This document shows positions 1 through 5,383 of a DNA stretch of 7,587 nucleotides, one piece after another. The translations under genes were made by a program, and so were the position numbers. Within the stretch, counting starts at the first letter, position 1. Every line of letters starts with the position of its first letter. The notes below the pieces were generated by a model. The model ran no database searches, had not been told where the DNA came from, and saw nothing but the letters and a program-made list of their open reading frames with translations. The stretch lies in contig JACPBU010000041.1 of assembly GCA_016180165.1 (NCBI GenBank), positions 1 to 7,587 on the forward strand. The letters run 5' to 3'. The DNA comes from Candidatus Woesearchaeota archaeon (GTDB lineage Archaea > Nanobdellota > Nanobdellia > Woesearchaeales > JACPBV01).

Positions 1-6
1 ATTGAA

Positions 7-154
7 AATTGTGGGAAATCCTGACACGCTCAAGAACAACCACAATTCAGTCAAAGATGGTTGTTCTTGACGCATGCAACCATTCTGGAAGTGGAAACTA
101 CTTCCATGACCACCGGTCAAAGACCGGATGGAATGGTTGCATTCAAGCTTTTTT
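7..154 (+). other. Structured noncoding segment: hairpin, three-way junction, T-run
   Basis: Several perfect inverted repeats follow one another. TCAAGAACAACCA (30-42) pairs with TGGTTGTTCTTGA (58-70), 13 bp. ATGCAACCATTC (74-85) pairs with GAATGGTTGCAT (131-142), 12 bp, and encloses two further hairpins: TGGAAGT/ACTTCCA (86-92 with 100-106) and CCGGT/ACCGG (113-117 with 123-127). The last can be lengthened by CCA/TGG around a bulged A at 128. Six T follow at 149-154. The inner part therefore folds as a three-way junction, and the block could end in a terminator. AATTGTGG (7-14) can also pair with CCACAATT (40-47), which competes with the first stem. I do not recognise the family. It could be a small RNA, a cis-regulatory RNA or the folded end of a mobile element cut by the window edge. 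Confidence 0.5.
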
Positions 155-188
155 ATCCTTCCCCGGACAATCTCTATCGTAGAGCTGA

Positions 189-347
189 GCCTTGCTTGCC
201 CATTTATACAATCTTACTATTGCTGACTCCATCATTGTTGCAACAGCTATTTTCTCAGGATATACTCATCTTCTAACTACAGACCCTGCATTTTTAAGGG
301 CACAAAAAGAAGGGAAAATTAAGGTAGTGAGCTTGGCTGGCATCTGA
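189..347 (+). pseudogene. PIN-domain (VapC-like) toxin, C-terminal remnant
   Basis: The frame is open from just after a TGA at 186-188 to a TGA at 345-347 and reads as the end of a PIN domain. It contains ADSIIVATAIFSGY followed by HLLTTDPAF and a short tail. The D of ADSIIVATA and the D of LLTTD match the last two conserved acidic residues of the PIN ribonuclease fold. In VapC toxins this domain cleaves RNA and is held in check by a VapB partner. Only about 52 residues remain of a usual 120-140, the first two acidic residues are missing, no start codon is available, and no antitoxin gene is visible. It is best read as a decayed gene; the structured segment at 7-154 lies where its 5' half would be. 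The family assignment rests on the motif pattern alone. Confidence 0.55.
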
Positions 348-348
348 C

Positions 349-378
349 CTGGGAAATGTCTTACACTGTTTCCCTCAG
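349..378. terminator. Hairpin between convergent genes
   Basis: GGGAAA (351-356) pairs with TTTCCC (369-374), and outer CTG/CAG bases (349-351, 376-378) can add to the stem around a bulge. It lies just after the PIN remnant stop and downstream of the acyltransferase, so it could mark transcript ends from both sides. There is no long T-run next to it, so the role is a guess. I see no convincing gene in 379-468. Confidence 0.25.
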
Positions 379-468
379 CGCCTTAACCGTTTCAGATACT
401 GCCGGCAAAATTTGGAAAATGTTCAAGCCTGGCCTGAGGAAGCGTATCACCATTCCTTATTTTTCCTC

Positions 469-1023
469 TCATAATTTCATCTGCTTCAATGCATAAACTG
501 CATCCATCGCTTGTTTTGCAACTTGCCTTATGTCTGTTCGGGATTTGATGGTGAATGGCTTTCCGATATGTATCTCCCCTGAAAATGGGGCTTTTGAGAA
601 ACTGATTGAGGCAGGAAGGATGGGTGTTTTGGTCTCATAGGCCAGCCTGAAAGCCCCAGTCTTGATAGCCCTCTCTTTGAAATGATAATCTCCCTCGGGA
701 AAGATGCCGACAATTTCGCCGGAAAGCAATGCCTCTTTGGCATCCTGAAATGCCTGTCCTGGGTTGAACAGGGGGATGCAGCCGGCCCATCTCCTGCAGA
801 TAGCCTCACCCAGAAACCATAGGTGCGGAGTTGCGATGAAGCAAACTTTCCGGTTGAGGAAACGGACTATAACATAGAAAAGGAAAACGGGGTCCATCCT
901 TTTTCCATGGTTGGCGATAAGGATAAAGTTCCCCTTTTTAGGAATATTTCCCAATCCGGCGATTTTGCTGATGAACAGCCTGCACAAAGGAAAGAGGATC
1001 CAGCGGAAATAGGGGTAAACCAT
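469..1023 (-). CDS. plsC: PlsC-like 1-acyl-glycerol-3-phosphate acyltransferase
   Basis: A 184-residue membrane-associated acyltransferase of the PlsC/LPLAT family. Members transfer a fatty acyl group to lysophosphatidic acid or a related lysolipid, giving phosphatidic acid. The family's HX4D catalytic motif is present as NHGKRMD (H39, D44), and the substrate-binding block reads GIFPEGDYHF (FPEG at 108-111). A later PILPASI (134-140) matches the conserved proline block. The N-terminus has a hydrophobic stretch (about 8-22) that could anchor it to the membrane. The length is short but normal for minimal PlsC proteins. It starts 18 bases after the stop of the flavoprotein gene, with a weak purine-rich ribosome-binding site (AGGATGA), so the two are probably co-transcribed. 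The family is secure; the acyl donor and true lysolipid substrate cannot be read from sequence. In an archaeal host this would be a bacterial-type lipid gene. Confidence 0.88.
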   Translation of the reverse strand: MVYPYFRWILFPLCRLFISKIAGLGNIPKKGNFILIANHGKRMDPVFLFYVIVRFLNRKVCFIATPHLWFLGEAICRRWAGCIPLFNPGQAFQDAKEALLSGEIVGIFPEGDYHFKERAIKTGAFRLAYETKTPILPASISFSKAPFSGEIHIGKPFTIKSRTDIRQVAKQAMDAVYALKQMKL

Positions 1024-1041
1024 AGGCTCATCCTGTGAAGT

Positions 1042-2427
1042 TCATGATGTCTCCCTCAGGGCATCGAACACTTCTGAAATGGTGGGATGCACATGGATGG
1101 TGTTCCTGAGGACATCAATAGTCGGAGATGAAGAGTTCATGAGCGCAGTGATCTCGTGTATGAGGTCATCAGCATGTGCGCCAAACAGCACTGCTCCGAC
1201 GATGTGGTTGTTCTTTTTGTCATACAGCACTTTCGCAGCCCCGGCTGACTCGTCCATGATCCTTGTTTTTGCGCTTCTGGCAAAGTTTGCTTTGAGGATG
1301 CCGCAGTCAATCTTCTTCTTCTCCGCTTCTATGGTGCTGAAGCCCACTCCCGAGATTGGGGGGTCGGTGAAGACGGTCCAGGGTATGAGATGGAGCTCCC
1401 TTGTCCGCTTTTTGCCGCCAAGCATGTTCTCCACCGCAAGGAGCGCTTCTCTTGATGCAGAATGTGCAAACATCATCTCTCCGATGACGTCACCCACCGC
1501 ATAGGTGTTGGGGATGGATGTCTGGAAATGCTCATTGACTGCTATCCCTCCGTTGGGCTTGAGCTTGATGCCGACAGCCTCGAGGTTGAGCCCCTCAGTA
1601 TTTGGCTTCCTCCCTGCTGCGGCGATTATCACCTCAGCCTGGATCTCTTTTGGTTTTTCTAAAGGGTTATTGATGCTGCGGTAATGGATTGTTTTCTTCC
1701 TTCCCTTTCCAGTTATCTCTAAGATGTCTGTACTGGTCGTTATGGAAATCCCCCTTTCGGTGTAGAGCTTCACAAGCATCTCGGATATATCATTGTCCAG
1801 CATTGTCAGGACTTTGGGGAGCCGTTCCAGGATGGCAACCTTTGACCCGAGCTCGCTGAAGAACGTTGCATATTCAAAAGAGATATAGCCTCCGCCGATC
1901 AGGACGACAGATTTGGGCACGGCGTCAAGCGAGAGGATGGTTTCATTGGTGTGGTACCCAGACTCTTCTATGCCTTTGATAGTGGGAATAAAATTCCTTG
2001 AGCCGGTGCTGATCAGGAACTGTTTGCCCTGTAATACCTGGTTCCCTGCCCGGATGCTGTTTTTGCTGATGAAGGCAGCTTTCTCCCGGAAGATGGTGAT
2101 ATAGGAGTTTTTCGTGCTCAGGCTGATGGCAGACTGCCCTTCATCGACAATATGCTGGGCCCTTTGCATAAGCTTCCTGAAATCAACCTTCGGCGACGAA
2201 ACAGAGATGCCAAACACCTCAAGGTGATGGAGCTGCTTGAACAGGTGCGATGCATGAAGCATAGCTTTTGAGGGAATGCATCCGGTATTGAGGCACGTCC
2301 CTCCAAGGACCTGAGGATCGACGATTGCGGTATGCAATTTCCTTTTTGCACATTCGAGTGAAGCCTTCAGTCCAGCGGTCCCCCCCCCAATCACGATCAA
2401 ATCAAATACTTTTGCCAACTCTGCCAT
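1042..2427 (-). CDS. lpdA: Dihydrolipoamide dehydrogenase-type FAD disulfide reductase
   Basis: A cytoplasmic pyridine-nucleotide:disulfide oxidoreductase of 461 residues, the normal family length. The FAD-binding Rossmann motif is DLIVIGGGTAG (9-19). The redox disulfide is GGTCLNTGC (C45, C50). A second GGGYIS (178-183) begins the NAD(P) domain, YAVGDV (309-314) is the second FAD motif, and the dimerisation domain ends in HVHPTISE with the catalytic His447/Glu452 pair. These fit dihydrolipoamide dehydrogenase (E3). There is no heavy-metal domain and no C-terminal cysteine pair as in mercuric reductase, but related reductases cannot be excluded because no 2-oxoacid dehydrogenase or lipoate genes are nearby. 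An upstream in-frame ATG at 2466 exists. I prefer 2427 because a TATA box lies 24.5 bases before it, while the upstream ATG lies beyond that TATA box. It heads an operon with the acyltransferase gene. Confidence 0.88.
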   Translation of the reverse strand: MAELAKVFDLIVIGGGTAGLKASLECAKRKLHTAIVDPQVLGGTCLNTGCIPSKAMLHASHLFKQLHHLEVFGISVSSPKVDFRKLMQRAQHIVDEGQSAISLSTKNSYITIFREKAAFISKNSIRAGNQVLQGKQFLISTGSRNFIPTIKGIEESGYHTNETILSLDAVPKSVVLIGGGYISFEYATFFSELGSKVAILERLPKVLTMLDNDISEMLVKLYTERGISITTSTDILEITGKGRKKTIHYRSINNPLEKPKEIQAEVIIAAAGRKPNTEGLNLEAVGIKLKPNGGIAVNEHFQTSIPNTYAVGDVIGEMMFAHSASREALLAVENMLGGKKRTRELHLIPWTVFTDPPISGVGFSTIEAEKKKIDCGILKANFARSAKTRIMDESAGAAKVLYDKKNNHIVGAVLFGAHADDLIHEITALMNSSSPTIDVLRNTIHVHPTISEVFDALRETS

Positions 2428-2446
2428 ACAGGCGATGGGATAAGGC

Positions 2447-2456
2447 AAATATTTAA
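2447..2456 (-). promoter_or_regulatory. TATA box of the flavoprotein-acyltransferase operon
   Basis: On the minus strand the sequence is TTAAATATTT, preceded by a purine-rich GGAAAG that could act as the TFB recognition element. Its centre is 24.5 bases from the ATG at 2427, placing transcription start at or next to the start codon, so the message would be leaderless. This decides the start. Confidence 0.7.
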
Positions 2457-2514
2457 GGCTTTCCAAAAAATGTATGAATCAGGCTCTGGGAAGACCAGCT
2501 CTGCCATCCTGCCA

Positions 2515-2597
2515 GATTTATCCTAATCCTCCCTGATTTATCCTAATCCTCCCTGATTTATCCTAATCCTCCCTGATTTATCCTAATCCTCCCTGAT
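2515..2597. repeat. 20-bp tandem repeat, about four copies
   Basis: The unit TCCTAATCCTCCCTGATTTA begins at 2521, 2541, 2561 and 2581. The first three copies are complete and identical; the fourth departs after CCCTGAT. A partial unit (GATTTA) precedes at 2515. The period is not a multiple of three and the sequence encodes nothing continuous, so it is an intergenic minisatellite. It lies 60-145 bases upstream of the flavoprotein promoter. Confidence 0.95.
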
Positions 2598-2716
2598 GCA
2601 TCTTCATTCGAGGATGTTTGCAATCTTGTAGATTGAGAATATATCGCCCCTCCCCCTCCTTCTGGCCCAATACGGAAAGGGCGGAAAACCTAAAAGATAT
2701 ATTTGATAATATCCTC
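2598..2716. other. Intergenic remainder with a short palindrome
   Basis: No gene is seen here. CAATCT/AGATTG forms a 6-bp palindrome with a TGT loop at 2621-2635. A C-rich, pyrimidine-rich tract follows at about 2645-2670. The last part is a degenerate copy of the end of the metallopeptidase gene, listed separately. Confidence 0.4.
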
Positions 2717-2739
2717 CTAAAAGATATCTTTGATGATAT
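2689..2739 (-). repeat. 27-bp duplication across the metallopeptidase stop codon
   Basis: The plus-strand segment at 2716-2739, covering the last codons and stop of the metallopeptidase, recurs at 2689-2712 with only two mismatches. The offset is exactly 27 bases, so the downstream copy is in frame. The gene ends DIIKDIF-stop, and reading on gives DIIKYIF-stop. Either the gene was once nine codons longer or its tail was duplicated. Confidence 0.85.
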
Positions 2740-3397
2740 CATACAAGATTCTGTCTTTTTTGTGCAATAATCTCCTATTGCAAATGCAGTTCATATCACC
2801 AGCTTCTATCTTCCTTGAGTGGGACCTGTTGAAGAAAAAAGCCACACCGTCTGCAAAATATTCTGATTGGTTTATTGATGAATTTTGCCTGATATATCCC
2901 TTTTTACTCGCATTCTTATACGCAGAGGCAATCTTTTTACAGATTTTTTTGCTGAGAACAGCTCCATGAATCTGATGGGCAACCTCGTGCCTGACAACAT
3001 TAAAGATATTTTTATCTTTTGCTAAAGCCCACTCCTCGCCAATCACTGCTGGATTCCCGCCCCAGCCCCGTACGTCATCAAAAGTCTTATAGAATTGGTG
3101 TTTCCCATATCCTTTGACAAAAAATGCCTTCCCCTTCAAATGAGAAAATTCCTTAATGTCAGTAAATTTTTTTTGTAATGGTAAGATAATAACATAAGAG
3201 TTCCTCTTTACCAAAGAAAGCAATAAGGAATCATTAAATATCTTCAGGTCTTTCAAAATATTCCTTTGAACTTTTCTCCCAAATTCATTAAAATTAGAAA
3301 TGTACCTGCTTATCAGTCTCCCCCTCTCCATCGTGGACATGCTTATCAGTCTCTTCCTCTCCATCGTGGACATGCTTATCAGTCTCTTCCTCTCCAT
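2717..3397 (-). CDS. Anthrax-lethal-factor-like (ATLF-type) zinc metallopeptidase
   Basis: A 226-residue protein with the gluzincin motif RHEVAH (H137, E138, H141). A downstream SEYFADG supplies E179 as the probable third zinc ligand; this HExxH then E-x-FA arrangement is typical of lethal-factor-like peptidases. The C-terminal segment LLHKKDRILYDIIKDI also resembles the end of that fold. GWGG (111-114) precedes the catalytic helix. There is no signal peptide or clear membrane segment, so it probably acts in the cytoplasm; its substrate is unknown. The first 22 residues are two copies of an 11-residue repeat (MERKRLISMST), and a third begins MERGRLIS at 23. An ATG four codons upstream (3409) exists, but the TATA box is 25.5 bases before 3397, so the transcript probably begins at this second ATG. 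Family assignment is by motif only; other HExxH proteins are possible. Confidence 0.7.
   Translation of the reverse strand: MERKRLISMSTMERKRLISMSTMERGRLISRYISNFNEFGRKVQRNILKDLKIFNDSLLLSLVKRNSYVIILPLQKKFTDIKEFSHLKGKAFFVKGYGKHQFYKTFDDVRGWGGNPAVIGEEWALAKDKNIFNVVRHEVAHQIHGAVLSKKICKKIASAYKNASKKGYIRQNSSINQSEYFADGVAFFFNRSHSRKIEAGDMNCICNRRLLHKKDRILYDIIKDIF
3308..3397 (-). repeat. 33-bp in-frame tandem repeat at the metallopeptidase N-terminus
   Basis: Units begin at 3308, 3341 and 3374 on the plus strand. Two are full length and the third is a 24-base part; the copies differ only at a base or two. Each encodes the 11-residue MERKRLISMST and carries two in-frame ATG codons and an SD-like GGAGAGG. Copy number therefore changes the number of possible start codons and the length of a basic N-terminal arm without changing the reading frame. 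Confidence 0.95.
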
Positions 3398-3417
3398 AAC
3401 AGATTTCATACATCTTA

Positions 3418-3427
3418 TTTTATAAAA
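3418..3427 (-). promoter_or_regulatory. TATA box of the metallopeptidase gene
   Basis: The minus strand reads TTTTATAAAA, centred 25.5 bases before the ATG at 3397 but only 13.5 before the ATG at 3409. The spacing favours a leaderless message that starts at 3397. Confidence 0.65.
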
Positions 3428-3440
3428 GCCTTCTTATAGT

Positions 3441-3497
3441 AAAAAAAATGCGAACTATCCCCGCCCTAAAGGGCGGGGCTTTTACGTTCGCATTTTT
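3441..3497 (-). terminator. Long hairpin with T-run ending the phosphatidyltransferase gene
   Basis: CCCCGCCC (3459-3466) and GGGCGGGG (3471-3478) form an 8-bp GC stem with a TAAA loop. It is nested within a 12-bp outer stem, AAAAATGCGAAC (3444-3455) with GTTCGCATTTTT (3486-3497). On the minus strand the outer stem runs into eight T, and the stop codon of the phosphatidyltransferase sits inside the structure. It should terminate that transcript. The core also resembles the small palindromes found at IS200/IS605-type element ends, so the terminator may descend from one. Confidence 0.7.
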
Positions 3498-4579
3498 AGA
3501 CTCAAAAGTCGCTCTAAAGAGCGGGGCTTTACACCCACAGCCATTTCATTATGGAAAAACACCTTGTAGAGATACACTGCCATAACCAGATATTGTATCA
3601 GGACTGCGGCAGTGAGGATATGCCAACTGTATGTGAATTGGATGAACATGGTGAAGAGCGCAGCATAGGTGACCGATACCCCTATCCTTGCGATCATCGT
3701 CACAGGGACTTTTTTTCTCCGCCTTGCATAAGCCAATTTGCAGATGCCATCTATCAGAGCAGGAACTGCTATCGCAATAAGCCAGATTAACGGAAGCTTT
3801 CCGGAAAGGACGAGCAGCGCAAAAGACGAAAAGACCAGGCTCCAGTCAGTCAGGGAGTCGAAGGCAGAGCCTATCTCGGTCATCTGGTTCATGAGCCTTG
3901 CAGAAAGCCCGTCAAGCTTGTCGCTCAGGGAGATGACTCCAAAGAGAGTAATTGACAGGGCAATCTCCCCGCGGATGAAGTAATAAGAAAAAGGGATGAT
4001 AAGGAGGAATCTTGCTAACGTGATTAGATTGGGAACATTGACGATGTCATTGTAAGTCTTCTTCCTGATTTGATAGAGATAGCTGATTCCAGAGATAAGG
4101 GTAAGGAAAGTGGCAAAGAGCATCACCCACCAGCTTCCGGGGATGCCAAGCAATACCATGACGATACCGATGCTTTGGAAGGGCGTCTTTGCTTTTCCAA
4201 GAGGGCCCGCTGGCACGACTATATGCCGGGAAAGGAGGATAAGCCTCACCGCTGTCAGGATAGTTTCCCGCACAATTATGGCCAGGGCCATCCAGAGGGG
4301 GATGCCTTTGTCAACAAGAAGTAGGAGTGCAGCGACGATAACCATCTTGTCTGCTATTGGGTCCATGATCCTCCCAAAATCAGTCTCCTGATTGCGCTTC
4401 CTCGCAAGGTAGCCATCGAGGAAATCAGAAGACAGGAGGATGATAAACACTGCTGCCGCCCAGAATTCCTGGTAGGCTATCCCCGAAAAAAAAAGCCAGG
4501 CAAAAATTGGGATGAGAAGCACCCTGAGAAGGGTTATCTTGTTGGGCAAGGTTATGTTGAGCATAGGAAAATCCTTCAT
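3482..4579 (-). CDS. pgsA: Double-domain CDP-alcohol phosphatidyltransferase (PgsA-like fusion)
   Basis: A 365-residue integral membrane protein made of two CDP-alcohol phosphatidyltransferase units. Such enzymes displace CMP from a CDP-lipid with an alcohol such as glycerol 3-phosphate. Domain 1 (about 11-172) has the complete DxxDGxxAR(8x)GxxxDxxxD motif (D52, D55, G56, A59, R60, G69, D73, D77). It also carries VRE and the GKAKT-x-x-Q block (128-135) typical of bacterial PgsA. Domain 2 (about 182-343) restarts with VPNLITLARFLLI, echoing LPNKITLLRVLLI at 11-23. It too has an intact motif (D220, D223, G224, A227, R228, G237, D241, D245) but lacks GKxKT, so its acceptor probably differs. Single-domain enzymes are usually about 180-200 residues. 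The last 17 residues come from a palindrome-bearing tail (GVKPRSLERLL) that looks acquired. The start is set by a TATA box 25.5 bases upstream. Confidence 0.88.
   Translation of the reverse strand: MKDFPMLNITLPNKITLLRVLLIPIFAWLFFSGIAYQEFWAAAVFIILLSSDFLDGYLARKRNQETDFGRIMDPIADKMVIVAALLLLVDKGIPLWMALAIIVRETILTAVRLILLSRHIVVPAGPLGKAKTPFQSIGIVMVLLGIPGSWWVMLFATFLTLISGISYLYQIRKKTYNDIVNVPNLITLARFLLIIPFSYYFIRGEIALSITLFGVISLSDKLDGLSARLMNQMTEIGSAFDSLTDWSLVFSSFALLVLSGKLPLIWLIAIAVPALIDGICKLAYARRRKKVPVTMIARIGVSVTYAALFTMFIQFTYSWHILTAAVLIQYLVMAVYLYKVFFHNEMAVGVKPRSLERLLSLKMRT
3501..3533. repeat. Second TAAA-loop palindrome, inside the gene's 3' end
   Basis: CGCTC (3510-3514) pairs with GAGCG (3519-3523) around TAAA, followed by GGGCTTTAC. 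The terminator palindrome has the same layout (stem, TAAA, stem, GGGGCTTTTAC) about 48 bases away. The two look like diverged copies of one motif, resembling IS200/IS605-type terminal hairpins. This copy is translated as the end of the phosphatidyltransferase. Confidence 0.6.
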
Positions 4580-4599
4580 TCAGGGAGGAGCGGAAGCGG

Positions 4600-4609
4600 T
4601 TTATATAAA
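4600..4609 (-). promoter_or_regulatory. Palindromic TATA box of the phosphatidyltransferase gene
   Basis: TTTATATAAA is its own reverse complement and is centred 25.5 bases before the ATG at 4579, again giving a leaderless message. On the plus strand it is preceded by purine-rich GGAAGCGG, so it could also fire the other way. A start near 4630 would transcribe the structured block at 4643-4832. Confidence 0.72.
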
Positions 4610-4642
4610 TTTGCTTTAGGCTCGGGATAGGAAAGGGCCCTT

Positions 4643-4832
4643 AGAGGACTTCAGTCCGCAGTAGTTTAGCCTGCCAGCACATACTTTCAGGGTATGTGCA
4701 TAGCGCCTTCAAAATTCTTGACGGGGGCTGGGAGGAGCTATGTCCCCGTAAGGGACAACCCCCCATAACGCTCGTCGATAATATTTATTTGATGGAATTT
4801 TGACCTTAGGGCGCTATGCACATACTTTCAGG
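4643..4832 (+). other. Structured noncoding block with nested repeats
   Basis: The region between the divergent phosphatidyltransferase and protease genes is full of complementarity. It contains GGACTTCAGTCC (4646-4657), GCAG/CTGC (4658-4661, 4671-4674) and GCACATAC/GTATGTGC (4677-4684 with 4692-4699). GTATGTGCATAGCGCC (4692-4707) is a perfect inverted copy of 4810-4825, and TCAAAATTC (4709-4717) pairs with GAATTTTGA (4795-4803). GCACATACTTTCAGG occurs as a direct repeat at 4677-4691 and 4818-4832. Between the arms are GTCCC/GGGAC and a GGGGG/CCCCC pairing. No open frame explains it. It could be a small RNA, a miniature mobile element or an IS200/IS605-type end; the TTCA-loop hairpin slightly favours the last. 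Confidence 0.5.
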
Positions 4833-4851
4833 CCGCTTCAAAAGCCCAGCG

Positions 4852-4873
4852 AAAGCCTTATTAAGAAGGCTTT
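4852..4873 (+). promoter_or_regulatory. Promoter with an overlapping palindrome for the protease gene
   Basis: AAAGCCTT (4852-4859) and AAGGCTTT (4866-4873) are perfect inverted arms around ATTAAG. TTATTAAG (4858-4865) is a weak TATA box centred 25.5 bases before the second ATG (4887), matching the other genes here. An inverted repeat lying over the TATA box is a natural site for a dimeric repressor, but no regulator is identified. Confidence 0.45.
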
Positions 4874-4886
4874 ATTTGGGGAAATG

Positions 4887-5249
4887 ATGACTTATAAATA
4901 CGTGAATGGAAGGACGCTTATCGGGCTTTTGGAGCCTGTCACCATTCAGGGCGGCGACGGCAAGCAGAGGATTATCATGGCAAAGATCGATACTGGAGCA
5001 TCAAAATCATCTCTTGACGAGAATTTGACAAAGCAGCTCGGGCTTGGGCCTGTCCTGAAATCAAGGCTCATCAAATCCGCCCATGGCAGCAAGTTCAGGC
5101 CAATAATCGAAGTTGATATTGAAATTGCGAAAAAGGCCCTAAGGGCAGAATTTACTATCGTTGACCGGTCACATATGGCCTATCAGGTGCTGATTGGGCA
5201 AAATATTCTGAAGCATGGATTTTTGATAGACCCAGTAAAGCACATGTAA
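4887..5249 (+). CDS. Retropepsin-like aspartic protease (RimB / PF05618 type)
   Basis: A 120-residue soluble protein of the family annotated as 'putative ATP-dependent zinc protease', whose fold is retropepsin-like. The catalytic motif AKIDTGASKSSLD is present (D35-T36-G37-A38). The distal block FTIVDRSHMAYQVLIGQNIL, followed by FLIDP, matches the family's conserved end. One DTG per chain means it should act as a dimer. The reading frame is open back to 4800, but that part lies in the structured block and looks noncoding. ATG codons at 4884 and 4887 are both possible, and 4887 fits the TATA spacing better. In bacteria such proteins are encoded beside RimK glutamate ligases; a RimK-like gene follows here on the same strand, 421 bases on. 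The protease target is unknown. Confidence 0.78.
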   Translation: MTYKYVNGRTLIGLLEPVTIQGGDGKQRIIMAKIDTGASKSSLDENLTKQLGLGPVLKSRLIKSAHGSKFRPIIEVDIEIAKKALRAEFTIVDRSHMAYQVLIGQNILKHGFLIDPVKHM

Positions 5250-5265
5250 TCAAGCACACGTAATC
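5238..5265 (+). repeat. 14-bp tandem duplication at the protease stop codon
   Basis: AAGCACATGTAATC is followed directly by AAGCACACGTAATC, one mismatch. The first copy contains the end of the protease gene and its TAA. Between 5266 and 5383 I see no convincing gene. Confidence 0.8.
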
Positions 5266-5383
5266 ATACAAAAGCCAGGGCAGAACATACTAAAGCATAT
5301 GCTCTTGTGGCCATCGCCAGGCACCGCCGATTGCTGGAAGAAGAATTCATCAGCAAATGATTATATGCCAAAAATCTAATCAA

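Noticed and set aside
61..276. 71-codon plus-strand open frame
   Set aside because: It runs straight through the paired stems and overlaps the PIN remnant in another frame; its translation looks like no protein I know.
356..496. Small plus-strand frame beginning MSYTVSLSALTV
   Set aside because: About 46 codons, no promoter or recognisable motif, and it overlaps the acyltransferase 3' end.
1042..2427. Mercuric reductase
   Set aside because: It has the CxxxxC active site but no heavy-metal-binding domain and no C-terminal vicinal cysteines, and it keeps the His-Glu pair of lipoamide dehydrogenases.
4621..4710. Possible tRNA in the hairpin-rich block
   Set aside because: No T-loop consensus and no acceptor-D-anticodon spacing on either strand.
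4800..4886. N-terminal extension of the protease (TTG start at 4800)
   Set aside because: It consists of one arm of the structured block and the promoter palindrome; TATA spacing and family length favour 4887.
5250..5360. In-frame 36-codon continuation after the protease TAA, ending EEEFISK
   Set aside because: An open run this long is expected fairly often by chance, and there is no start codon context or evidence of stop readthrough.
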